64,000 nucleotides of DNA, taken from positions 143,072,529 through 143,136,528 of the forward strand of contig OY821518.1 of the NCBI GenBank assembly GCA_963682025.1. Direction: 5' to 3'. Shown in pieces: positions 53,927 to 64,000 of this stretch. Below the pieces are notes generated by a model. The model ran no database searches. It was not told the origin of the DNA and worked only from the letters and a program-made list of their open reading frames with translations. The stretch comes from Cordilura impudica (Eukaryota; Arthropoda; Insecta; Diptera; Scathophagidae). Within the stretch, counting starts at the first letter, position 1. Each line of letters starts with the position of its first letter. The translations under genes were made by a program, and so were the position numbers.

Positions 53927-55252
53927 TTACGTTATTTCTCTACATTCTCTTATCAGTGGGTAAGAGGAATTTTCAATTTTGGCAAAGTAATTATTGTTAA
54001 TCCTTGTTATGAAATCGATAATTTTTTCATAACCTGTTTCTTCATGAAGAAGATTTGTAGGATACCTCCAGGGCTTTTTATTTATCATTTTAAGACATTT
54101 GTTTTGTATAATTTGTAAGCGTTTTAGGTGGCAGTTGGCAGCGTCACTCCAAATAGGACACGCGTATGTTAATATTGGCCTTATAACACTTTTGAAGAGT
54201 AGATTTTTGTTTTGGTGGTTTAGAAATGACCTTCTATTTAGTAGTGGCCATAATGCTTTAAATGATTTTATAGCTTTTTGGCACGTAGCCATAATATGTT
54301 GTTTAAATGTAAGCTTCTTGTCCAAGACAACTCCGAGATATTTGACATCGTTAAGTACATTTATGGTATTTCCAATAAGAAGATGACGTCTTGGCAGTCT
54401 TTTGGGAGATTTGTTGAATGGAAAAATTATTGCTTGGGTCTTATTTGGATTAATTTTGATTTTCCATTTGTGGAAATATTTACTGCAATTTACAAGTCCT
54501 TTTTCCATTTTCTTCAGGAGTGCACTTGTAAGTTTGTTTGAAGAAATTAACGCAGTATCATCTGCGTAATAAGCAATTTTCATATATTTTGGCACTTTAA
54601 AATCGGATGTATATATCGAGTAAAGCAATGGCGACAAGACTGATCCTTGAGGTAACCCTGAGGTAATAGTTTTTGGAGTTGATGTTTCATTATTAATCGC
54701 AACTTTAAAGCTTCTGTCGTGAATGTAATCTGAAATAAGTTTACATAGATATTTTGGTATATTTGCATCAATAAGTTTGAATAAGAGGCCATTATGCCAA
54801 ACGGTGTCAAACGCTTGTTCAATATCTAACAATATTACACCCGTTGAACGTTTATTGTTTTTATTGGTGATTATTTGATTTTTAATTCTGTTTATTTGGT
54901 GAGTAGTGCTATGTCCTTTTTTAAATCCAAATTGTTCTTTAGCAACAATAGAATTGGTCGTTACAAATTCACTAAGACGAGAATGTAGAATTTTTTCAAA
55001 TATTTTACCAAAGTTACTTAATAGACTGATAGGTCTGTAGCTGTTTGGGTTATTTTTTGGCTTGCTAGGTTTGTTGATAGCTATAACCTTAGCATTTTTG
55101 AAATGGTTTGGGAAATAGTTGAGTTTGATGCAGCTGTTAAATATTATAACCAGTAATTTTAGAGCTTTGAGTGGTAGTTTCTTTAAGAGCAGGTTGGGAA
55201 CATTGTCAAAACCAGGGGATTTTGAGGGTTTTATTGATGAGACAATATTCAT
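53927..55252 (-). pseudogene. LINE ORF2, reverse transcriptase block
   Basis: 441 open codons with all jockey RT blocks. They include IKPSKSPGFDNVPNLL, YRPISLLSNFGKIFEK, EQFGFKKGHSTTHQ, LLDIEQAFDTVWH (first catalytic Asp), GLPQGSVLSPLLYSIYT, the catalytic YADDTA, KINPNKTQAIIF and VKYLGVVLD. The C-terminal part (ILTYACPIWSDAA) is also kept. The true frame continues upstream from the ATG at 55252 into 55430. This block is intact, but it cannot act without the upstream part. Confidence 0.9.
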
Positions 55253-55422
55253 TACTTCTTCAAGAGATGTATAAATTGCAGATTCAGAACTGGGGTTTTC
55301 CTTCTTAAAATTATTTACTGTTGTATTTATTAGTGTATCTGCCGAGTGGTTATAGTTCGAAGTGAGGTTATTTGCTTGGACAAATGTATTTGCCAGGACT
55401 TCAGCCTTGTCCTTATCAGATG

Positions 55423-55968
55423 TTATTTTGTATTTCCAACTTTAAAGTGAGCGATTTGATTTATTCCTTTTCCTCGCAAGTTCCTGCTTATTTTCCAAAA
55501 TGATTTATCACCTGATTTTAAATTGTATAATAATTGAGACCATTTCTTATTGCGCTCCGAATTAATACTTTTATCAATCATGTTACTTAGAAACTTAGTA
55601 CATTGATTATAAAAAGTTTGTTCGGCTATATTTGAAGATCGTTGGCTTTTTCTTTTAAAGCTTCTTCTTAGTTTAATATATTTTACAGTACTTTCTGGTA
55701 ATGTGTAATTATTTTGTTGGGTTATTTTAGGTGTAGACGCATCCCTTGCTTCGAAAACTACATTTATAAATTTTTGTATTTCCTGATCAATTATTACCTT
55801 GGTATTGTATATATCAGAATTTAACGTGATTTTATTGTCTAAAAAATTCATATAAATGTTCCAGTTGGTTGAACTATAATCGTAATAATTGAGGTCAACC
55901 TGCGAGACCGTTGATTTTTTAATTGTACATATAATGGGGCGATGGTCTGATGGTATTTCGTAATCCAT
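55423..55968 (-). pseudogene. LINE ORF2, end of endonuclease and linker
   Basis: It starts within the last endonuclease motif (YEIPSDHRPIICTI; the SDHRPI block holds a catalytic Asp-His pair of APE-type nucleases). It continues through the long linker to the RT, and ends at a stop at 55423, where a one-base shift separates it from the RT block. Confidence 0.85.
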
Positions 55969-56279
55969 TGTTTTTACGTCTATATCTAAAGCGGAATTGC
56001 TTAAAATAATATCGACTGTGGATGCTTCGCGATTGTGTTGATGGGGGAATACGGTTGGATTATTAGGGTAGTGAATGAAAAAATTGCTTGATTGCTGTAG
56101 GTTGTTGAGTGCAATTCCTGCAGTATTATTTGAACGGCAATTCCAAGAACAATGTTTGGCATTTAGGTCACCAAAAACTATATATTCTTTGGTGGAAGGT
56201 GTTAACCTAAGATATCAGCACAGAAGTTATGAGTATATCTTGGTGAATATAACCAAGATACAACAATAGGTCTATTATT

Positions 56280-56590
56280 TATAATAACTTCAATTGAGAT
56301 GTTTTAGATTGCTGAGGTGTTTGATATAAAGAGGTTTTTATGTGCTACAGATTTATGAATTAACAGAGCCACTCCTCCTCCTCTTGTATCTGTTCTGTTG
56401 CTTCTATATAAATAATAATTTTTAAAATAGGGTCTATGATTTTCTGAAAAAAATGTTTCATTCAAAGACGCTATTTTAATATTTTCTCTTTCAATTAGTA
56501 TCTCAAATTGTTTTAATTTAGAAAAGTTTGAAATGCCATTAGCATTCAAGTGAAAAGAATTTGATATGAAATTTGGCAAATGAACTGAAA
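56280..56590 (-). pseudogene. LINE ORF2, start of APE endonuclease
   Basis: LNANGISNFSKLKQFEI (the N-x-NG-I start of the nuclease), IASLNETFFSE (catalytic Glu) and RTDTRGGGVALLIHKS are the first three APE motifs. The frame is lost at about 56300, before the central motifs, which lie in pieces up to 55970. The longer open frame starting at 56756 is a chimera with the family A repeat. Confidence 0.8.
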
Positions 56591-56624
56591 TTGATAAAAT
56601 TGTTGAAAAATTAAAATTTTTAAA

Positions 56625-57160
56625 ATTGGTGAGAATCGGTTCATGTTCAGACCTAGCCCCCATACAAATGACACGTATGAAATCAACATAAATTGCCATT
56701 AGATCCAAATTATAAATCTTAGTCAAATTGGGTTTGTATGTGTTTATTACATCCATTAATCAGTAGTCCAAAAATGATCTCTATGGGACAACTCTTAGTC
56801 ATAGGCCCCATATAGAGCTGCTTCCCGATCTTCACTTAAATCTATCAAAAAACAAAAATATTGCACGGATTCTTTTCAAATTTTGTTTGTATATATTTTT
56901 GCAAAATACAAGAGACTTTACCTAACATGGTCAGGATCGGTCCATTTTTGGGCCTAGTTCCCATATAGATATAGCATCCGATATGGACCTTTTTATATCT
57001 GCAGCCAAAAAAATTAATAAAAATCCCGCTCAAATTTGGTTTATGCTTATTTTCTATATCCAGTTAGTTGGGCCTGAGAGATAGGGTCTTAAACGCATGG
57101 TATAGGGTATCGTAAAGTCGATCTAGACGGGCTATAATTTTCTTACTTGTTTTAATTTTT
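56625..57160 (+). repeat. Repeat family A copy
   Basis: From GGTGAGAATCGGTTCATG to GGGCTATAATTTTCTTAC then TTG. It is cut at its left by the LINE. Identity with the 5639 copy is high in the GAGCTGCTTCCCGATC and ATAGCATCCGATATGG regions. Confidence 0.75.
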
Positions 57161-58290
57161 GACTGATCAAACAATTTTTTTAGTCAAATATTTGTTCAAA
57201 TATGTTTTCACGACAAATATGTTTTCCTTGTTTTTATTTGCCACTATTTGGCAGCTGTTTGATCAAACAAAAAGAGGCAAATAAATGTGCCTAGTGTGAC
57301 CACAAAATCAACTCTGTATTTGTTTTACAAAATTTTGGACAAATACGAGAAAACAAGTTGCGTTAAATAAAGTATTTCTCTTTGGTGACCTAGGGAAAAC
57401 TTGTGGAACTTATAGGTTTTATACTCTAATAAGAGAAAAATAATGCAATTGTTCAGATAGTAATTAATTTGTTCTATAGAAGAAACCATCATAGTTTATA
57501 TATAAAAAAAATAATTAATTTTAAATTTAGATTGTATTCGAAATTTATGATTAAGTACTTGGAACAGTATTAAAATAGTAGCCATGCACGGACGACATTG
57601 GTTATAATATTGAGTAAAGGCTTCAAATATAGTACTAACAATCCTATGGAATTGATCAATGTGCTGCGTTTTCGTCTAAAATGGGAATGACATAATTTTA
57701 ATCACAGGATATAGTAAACTTGTTTACCAAACTTTTTTAAAGTAATTTTGAAAAGTTTGACGATACATATGGGTATTTCCACAGAAAGGTCTACCGCGGC
57801 CAAAAAATTATAAGTTATTAAACAATTATTTTTAACCAATGTCATGAGAGAAATATATTCAAATTTTGTTATTTTAAAGAATTTATACCTCAACTTAACA
57901 CCCATAATGAGAAAAATGTTAGTAAAATTCAAAATAATATGTTACTTGATTTCGCTTACTTTTCATCGAATTTTCTCTTTTATGGTTACTTTTTTAAAAC
58001 GCATTTTTTATGATTGCACTAATTAGTTTGCTTACAACAACAATAAACTAAAAAAAATGCGAAAAGAGCAAAGCGAAACAAATCTAACTGTCATTTTTCA
58101 ATTAATTTTCCTTGATATTCTAATGTCACGTGCGCACATTAAAAGCATAATTTTTTGTCATATCTTCTGCGCTGTGGAACGGAATTCAATAAAAATTTAA
58201 AATTAAAGCAAGCTTTATATATAAAACTTAAAAAATAAATAACTTTGACCGAAGCTAATAATAGACCCTTTCTATTTAATATTGAAGTTT
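57161..58290. other. Unassigned stretch, possible small MITE at left
   Basis: TTTTTGACTGATCAAACA near 57170 and GTTTGATCAAACAAAAAG near 57257 give a weak inverted repeat. The rest has no gene I recognise. Confidence 0.35.
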
Positions 58291-58339
58291 GTCACGTAAC
58301 GCAACTGGTGTAAGTTAAACTTTTTTAAATTTTTGTTGC

Positions 58340-59625
58340 AAATATTTTTATAAAATAACAAAAATTAAAAACAAAGATAAGAAATTTAGGGAAAAGTTGA
58401 AAGAAGATCCCGTAAAATTGCAAGCGTATCGCTTTAAAGCAAAGGAAAGAGCACAAAAATATTGACAACGGCAGTTGAAATTGTCTAAAACGAGCAAGAA
58501 ACTTACAAAGGAGAGGAGAGAAAAAGACCGCGTAAGACAAAAACAACACCGAATGAAAAATAAAAACAGTAAATTTGAAGCAACGAATGAGGCGTATTCT
58601 TGCAAGCAAACATTGGGAAAAGCAGTCAAGAAGGTAGACAAAGACTTGCCTATGAATTTGAAAAAGAAAATATAAGTTCTCAACGTTTTGAATGCGAAAT
58701 ATCTAAATTCAACAATAATTGCCGAAAAAAAATCGTCCAAGTCTTTAGAACACGAACAGAAAATAAACACTGTTAAAGATTTTTACATGCGTGAAGACAT
58801 TAGCGTCCAGGCTGCAGGTCGTAAAGACACTCTTGTTATAGATGGCCAAATAGTTGCTAAGCGCTTTATGTTGATGACAGTCCTTGAAGCGTTTGAGTTG
58901 TTCAAAAATGAATATGATGAGGAATATGTGAGTAAGTCAACATTTTTCCTAAACCGGCCAAGGGAAATCGAACTCACGAGCAAGACGCCCCACAATATGT
59001 CTGTCAGCACCATGCCATTTTTCGCTTTTTATTAGAGGGATGTGCAAAAGTCTTAAAATCATTTTCAACTAATTTTCAAAGCTTCCTGCGAACTGCCTGT
59101 TGCAACATCGAGACGGAAAAATGTATGACAAGCGAATGCGAAAATTGTGTACAAGATGTGCAACATGATCTGATTCCAGTCAAGGACTTAAAAAAGTTGG
59201 AGGAAACTGTCAAGTGGCAGCATTGGCGCAAAGTTCAAAATCGTGTTACCTTAACTCAGACTATTGCTCCTTTATCGGACCTCATTTACGAATTGGTAGC
59301 TCAATTGCCTTTATTTAAAGTTCATTTTTTTGTAAAGCGTGCTCAACAGCAATATTTTGAAATGAAGAAATATACAATCAAGCCCGGAGAACTGATATTG
59401 CAAGTTGATTTCGCAGAAAACTACCGCCTTATGTGTCAAAACGAAGTGCAAAGCGCTCACTTTAGTTACCAACAAAGCACGATTTTTACATGCGTAGCCT
59501 GGTTGGCTGGTTGGAACTGCCGAGTATCTCAGGCATGCATAAACTTCACTACTTAGCATGCGAAGAAGATTTACAACTAAAAGCAGCTCGAACCGCAATT
59601 TCTTCAAAGATAAATATTTAATAAA
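58340..59625 (+). pseudogene. Unclassified DNA-transposon protein, degenerate
   Basis: Plus-strand coding region in several pieces. A very basic N-terminus (KKLTKERREKDRVRQKQH) comes first. Then come GRKDTLVIDG and FLNRPREIELTSKTPHN at 58800-59000, CENCVQDVQHDLIPVKDL near 59140-59190, and LQVDFAENYRLMCQNEVQ then SAHFSYQQSTIFTCVAWL at 59398-59505. The C-x2-C and VDFAENY-QSAH blocks recur in repeated proteins of many invertebrate genomes, which are probably transposases. I cannot name the superfamily. In-frame stops lie near 58465 and 58673, and shifts near 59035 and 59550. GTCACGTAACGCAA near 58291, 59769 and 59983 (variant) may belong to its ends. Confidence 0.6.
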
Positions 59626-61946
59626 TAACCTTTTTTTAAAATTTTTTTTTATTCTTATGTACCTTTTCAAACATTGACCTGAAGTTGAATTTTCATTTAT
59701 TTTTGTTGAATTAAAACTTTAAAACCAAACTACATCAAAAATTATTCGAGTTTATCATAAAGGAAAAAATGTCACGTAACGCAATGTCACGTCACGCTTC
59801 ATTTTATGGCTTGTATCAATAAAACTAAACATAAAATCAAAAAAAAAAAAAAAAAAAACAGTTATGAAAATAAAGCTAAACTATCCCTTAATAATATCCA
59901 AATAAGTTACATAAAAGTTTTTAGCTTATTTCGCTGGTTTTTGCACTTTAGTAAATGTAGAAAAAAAAAACACTTCTATTTTTTGTCACGTCACGCAACA
60001 GCTTTTGTTGACCAATATGTCAGGACCCCGACTCTTACAGCACCCATGCTTTCCACTAAATAAAGAGCTCTAAAGCTGATTCCCAAAAACCTAAATGAAG
60101 AAAAAAAATATTTGGGCATTAGTTTGATTTTCTTCATGTTGAATACGTGTGATTGTCACGTGCTCAACCATGGAATTACCCATATACGATTGTACTATAC
60201 GAATCGACCATTGTGTGATCTTTACCATTATTTTTTTTTTTGGAAAAATGTCCAAGTGGGCTTAAACGTGTAGAATTAAAAATTAACATAATTATTGTTA
60301 ATGCTATAATGCTATTCTGATCACTTAAAAAAAAATTTTTATCCCATCTATCCCTGATGCTTTTTTGGCGTTTAAACCAGCGACTACACATGCCACTGCC
60401 ACTGAAGTTCGAAAAATTCAAAATTTGTTACTAATACACACACAGTGACAAAAAAATTTATGCAAACTTACTTATGTATTGTAAAATTGTAATTAAAGTT
60501 TTAACTGGCAAATTATAGCGCATTAATATAATTAAAATAATACTAACAATAATAAATTAACACTTTCCCAAAAATTTGCCTATATTATGAAATCGGTAAC
60601 TCTGTTTTATAAACAAAAAAAAAAGTTAATATGGATGGCAAATTAAACCAGCAAAATATTTTTGTGGGATATGAGCAATAAATCTTACAGGCGTAACGAT
60701 TTTAGCAACAGAGAAAGAGAAAATATAGCAATTTTTTTCAAGTTTCCGCTTCGACAAAATTTTGAAATTTCGTGTCACTACTTGCATATGTAAAGGCCGC
60801 GTAAATCAACAACAGCCTTTTCGACCTCTTTCTCAAAACGAAGAGACACTGTTCGATGCTGGGCTACAAAAGAAGGCTACTCAACTATAGATCCTGAAAA
60901 TATATTCGACTTTTAGATTTTGATGTGTAAATATTTATACATAATTCAACAACCCCACAAGTATAACCAGAGTCCCTGCAGTTGTTTCCTATAAGTGATA
61001 GATAGATGACGCTTTCTGTTTGATTTTAAAAAAGCGACAAAAAAATATTTAATTACTGGATGTTTACACATCTCCCCTGTGATCGGACTCACATGATTTT
61101 TTTTTATAAACAGATCTCGATTTTTTGCAGCTTACATTTTCCATTCTTAAGCGTTTCTTTGTGTTTCAAGTAGATTTTGTTAATTCCGTTAATTCCGCAG
61201 TCGTGAATAAGTGAAATATTAGTCGAACGTATAAAATTTCTGTTTTTGGCGTTTGATGTAGTAAAAAGTTACGGAATTTACTTTTTAGCTTTCGAATATT
61301 CGAATATAAGAAACTTTACTTTAAGCACTACATGTAAAAACTTAGTGTACTCTATGGATTTTTCAAACATTTAAAAAAAATGTATACTTTAAGGATTTTT
61401 AAAAATTTTGTTAAAGAAAAAAATATGTGTACTGATATTTTTATCGTTTCGATGTTTTTTATACGAAAAATTCGAAATAACGTACTTTTGGTATGATATT
61501 ATTTCGATCATGACTACGAAAATATACCCCTCTGCGCAATTGTCACTCTCTTCGAATTCTTATATTTCACCTAGAAGTGATTTCGAGAAATACAGAACAA
61601 GTTCTATTTTGCCAAATGTGTCGAGGCAATATAGAAACTGTGCCAGCAACTATAAAACGACTTAAAAAATCTTGTATATTGACTTTCATACATATACTTA
61701 TGTATATACATATGTATACATATAAATGTATATTCCGAATCTGTTGTTTTGAAACTGCTAGTAGTATGCATGTACATTAGGGGTATAACTTTTGAACAAT
61801 TCTTGAAAATATTAAAATGTATCTGTAGATACCATATAGAACACGAAAACAATTTTTTCGCGAACATCAAATCGCGCCGATTATGTTAAAGTCCGGCATA
61901 TAGCAATCTAAATCTAGCTGCACAAAATTTTTTAATGACGCTTTTA
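59626..61946. other. Unassigned AT-rich stretch
   Basis: GTCACGTAACGCAA-like words at 59769-59795 and 59983. A Tc1-like end (CACAGTGACAAAAAAATT) stands at 60443 with no partner found. An open frame at 61408-61665 + contains serine-rich sequence (SSNSYISPRSDFEKY) but has no family match or convincing splice sites. Confidence 0.35.
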
Positions 61947-62680
61947 TACCCTCCACACCACTGCCCAGAGGGTATATATCACATTGTCAATCCATTTGTA
62001 ACTTATGAAAAAAATTCCGGAGACCCCATAATATATATATGTATATAAATATTTTTAATCCTTATAAAAGGTGAAATCGATTTGGCGATGTCCGTCTGCC
62101 TGTCTGTCTGGTGAAAACATTCTCCTGTCTATAATAGGTCGAGTTGGTCACACTACATAGGCTTAAAATTTTCGTCTAAACCTATAGCAGTTTGGTATTG
62201 AATTTGGATCCTCTATACCAATCAGGCTAGGAATGACGAAAAAATACTCCGATAAAATTTCATATAAAAAAACTAAAAATAGTGAAAAATGTTTATACGT
62301 AACAGAACATGTACGTACATACACGTATGTATCAGCGATGCATACACATTTTTGTTTGCTTATTGTACATGTGAAAAAAACAATGTGTTTGCATCGCTGA
62401 TAAACCAACAAACAGAAATGTAATTGTATGTGATTACATTTATGCTCATTGCGTTTAATAATTTCTTTCAATTAAAGAAAGCAGGAAAATACTTACAATT
62501 TTTGTTAATTATTTTATTAATTTTTAACATCCTCGTAAAAAATCTAACCATTATACTATAATTTGAAATCTAGCCTTACTTGTCCTTCATTGTTGACAAC
62601 CGTGTTTATAATAATTCGTTTAGAGCACGGGTGGAGGGTATCAAATATTCGGTACAGGCGAATTTAACACTCTTTTTTAT
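61947..62680 (+). repeat. Repeat family C, forward copy
   Basis: Starts TATACCCTCCACACCACTG and ends GGGTGGAGGGTATCAAAT then TCGGTACAGGCGAATTTAAC, with GTCCGTCTGCCTGTCTG and ATTCCGGAGACCCCATAA inside. The CCACACCACTG/GGGTGGAGGG ends are imperfect inverses. The copies at 49430-51012, 31346-31640 and 63436-63640 are relatives. Confidence 0.7.
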
Positions 62681-62740
62681 GTTTTATTGGTCCCTAAATT
62701 ATTTATAATCTAAAAAAATCACTGTCCCATTTTATATATA

Positions 62741-63093
62741 CTAGCAGATCCCAGCGCTCGAAATTCGAGTGCAATTTCTAGGCAGCTTTATTTTTCAACT
62801 TAGACAATTCACAAACCAACACTTTTATGGATGAAGATAACAAACTTATTAACAAACACATTAACAAATTTAATAAAACATACATAGCATATGTATAATT
62901 TTATGTATGTGTTAGTAGCAATTTTAAATGCAATTTACTTAAAATAAGGGAAAAAATTTAAAAATCTGTATATCTGCAAAACGGCTAAAAAGAAATACCT
63001 TTCAAATAATTTACGTTTGGTCAAAATCGGCATAAAACGGTAGAACAAAACATCGATCACAAGAAATCGCCTAGCCTATTAATATTATAGATA
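62741..63093 (+). repeat. Repeat family B copy
   Basis: ACTAGCAGATCCCAGCGC to GCCTATTAATATTATAGAT, with TCGAAATTCGAGTGCAAT near the start. It lies about 200 bp before the SLC5 exon. Confidence 0.8.
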
Positions 63094-63297
63094 TGCCCAG
63101 GAATGCACCATCAAACTCGTGCAATATATTTTCTTTAAAACTAAACTTTATTTTCTTTAACAGAGATAATTTTTAATTTTAGTACCTAAATCTTCAGTCA
63201 AACTAGCTAGATATTTGTAATATAAAGGTGGCTTTATAAAACATGTGAATTTGTTTTTTAGATCAAAAGTTCTAAAAAAAATATTTTTTATTTTCAG

Positions 63298-63410
63298 ATG
63301 ACGAAGGACAAAAATTTTGAAAATTATCACTTCCATTGGGCAGATTATTTGGTATTTGTACTAATGATTTTATTGTCAACGGGCACTGGAATATACTTTG
63401 GCTATTTCAG
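63298..63410 (+). CDS. First coding exon of an SLC5-type sodium-coupled transporter
   Basis: A pyrimidine-rich acceptor (TTTTTTATTTTCAG) ends directly before ATG at 63298. The 37 codons and two bases to the donor GTAATT at 63411 read MTKDKNFENYHFHWADYL then VFVLMILLSTGTGIYFGYF. This fits the N-terminus of SLC5 symporters (multivitamin/monocarboxylate type in insects). Those have a short cytoplasmic or outer tail, the F-x-W-x-DYLVF motif and the first membrane helix ending in GIYFG. Such proteins carry small organic anions with Na+ across the plasma membrane. The acceptor before the ATG implies at least one 5' UTR exon to the left. The rest lies beyond the window. The intron holds a family C fragment. 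Confidence 0.75.
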
Positions 63411-63435
63411 GTAATTATAAAATTGTTTTAAGAAT

Positions 63436-63640
63436 TTTGTATACCCTCAACACCAGAGGCTATACATCAGTTTGCCATTTTGTTCGTAATAATTCGAAAA
63501 AAGTCTGGACTCCATAATATATATATATATTCTTGATTCTTATAATAAGCGATGTTGATATAGCTATGACTGGCTGTCTGACTGTTCGTCTGTGGAAATC
63601 AGGATCACACCCTCAGTAGGCCAGCTAGGTTGTTGTTTTT
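63436..63640 (+). repeat. Repeat family C fragment in the SLC5 intron
   Basis: TATACCCTCAACACCAGAGG, AGTCTGGACTCCATAATA and GACTGGCTGTCTGACTG follow the family C order. It breaks up after about 200 bp. Confidence 0.65.
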
Positions 63641-64000
63641 GAGTAGGTTTCTATTAGAAATCATCGAATCGGTTCAATAGGTCCGAGATTTTCATGTAAA
63701 TGTAAAAAATTCTTGAAAAAATATGATTTTTCAATGTTGATCTTGTTTTTGTTCTTCTTCAAAATTTTGTATATTTTGTGCGATAGCTATAATTGTTGTT
63801 GTTGTTGTGTTCTTTGTAGTTGTAGCATTTGCTTCATGACTGTATACATATTTGCGGTTGTAATATTCGTGTCATAGCATCTTATCTCGAAATAAATACA
63901 AAAAATCGCCAATATGAAGTAAAATAATAATAAAAATTAAATATACTACACTGATCTGGTAGTTGAAAAGAGAGCCTATAATCAAGGTAACTCAGAAAAA
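63641..64000. other. Unassigned end of window
   Basis: A short (TTG)n run lies at 63795-63810. Probably SLC5 intron. No exon is seen. Confidence 0.35.

Larger units (their letters stand above)
53850..56622 (-). mobile_element. Jockey-clade LINE, ORF1 missing
   Basis: Minus-strand non-LTR retrotransposon with the endonuclease and reverse transcriptase of ORF2 in order. A perfect-looking hairpin (TGCTTATAGA with TCTATAAGCA, 53851-53898) lies in its 3' UTR. The 5' end joins a family A repeat at about 56622, so ORF1 was never inserted or was lost. Frameshifts split ORF2 into at least three blocks. Confidence 0.88.

Noticed and set aside
56304..56756. 150-codon minus-strand frame as one gene
   Set aside because: Its first part is family A repeat and the rest is LINE endonuclease, so it is a chimera at an insertion junction.
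61408..61665. Serine-rich 85-codon + frame as an upstream exon of the SLC5 gene
   Set aside because: SLC5 proteins start with a short tail before the first helix, which is already in 63298-63410. No splice sites fit.

Overview
The window looks like nuclear DNA of a higher fly (Diptera, probably a calyptrate such as a muscid or blowfly; this is inference). It is AT-rich and intron-bearing. Its repeats are insect Tc1/mariner, piggyBac and hAT-type transposons, an env-bearing Ty3/gypsy element, a BEL/Pao element and jockey-clade LINEs. No prokaryotic operon, CRISPR array or rRNA gene is visible. Most of the window is layers of transposable elements nested in each other, in various states of decay.

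Only three stretches look like exons of host genes, all on the + strand. (1) 3640-3978 is a terminal exon with the end of a Tudor domain, hence a Tudor-family (piRNA/germ-granule type) gene. (2) 5126-5188 is a candidate first coding exon of the next gene, weakly BRCT-like. (3) 63298-63410 is the first coding exon of an SLC5-type sodium-coupled solute transporter that runs off the right edge. Between (1) and (2) lies a tandem duplication of about 570 bp. It carries the Tudor gene's 3' UTR and poly(A) signal plus a candidate TATA/initiator promoter, so both signals are doubled.

Layout. 1-3600: two Tc1-like elements in tandem, with three MITEs nested in them. 3640-5190: host exons and the duplication. 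5639-6395: dispersed repeat family A. 6549-14519: two foldback MITE families in an interleaved order, one split by an env-bearing gypsy-type LTR element (7060-13730). 14690-17594: degenerate piggyBac. 17677-18793: MITE with a duplicated fragment. 19590-20513: TA-rich hairpin. 20514-24460: mostly unassigned, with a minisatellite and a mariner relic. 24470-26703: GGGCCCC-ended inverted-repeat element holding a second MITE that carries a RING-finger fragment. 26726-30775: transposase gene split by a hAT-type foldback element. 31806-40575: jockey LINE pieces around a BEL/Pao element with an extra zinc-knuckle ORF. 40576-53850: non-coding repeats, tRNA-like relics, Tc1 and mariner-type relics. 53850-56622: jockey LINE. 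58340-59625: unclassified DNA-transposon gene. 61947-63640: families C and B around the SLC5 exon.

No element looks intact: every large coding region carries at least one stop, frameshift or truncation. The features most worth following are the interleaved foldback MITEs, the extra CCHC ORF that reads into a truncated LTR of the BEL element, the RING-finger fragment inside a MITE, and the duplicated terminator/promoter interval. All coordinates of decayed elements are approximate unless target-site duplications are stated.
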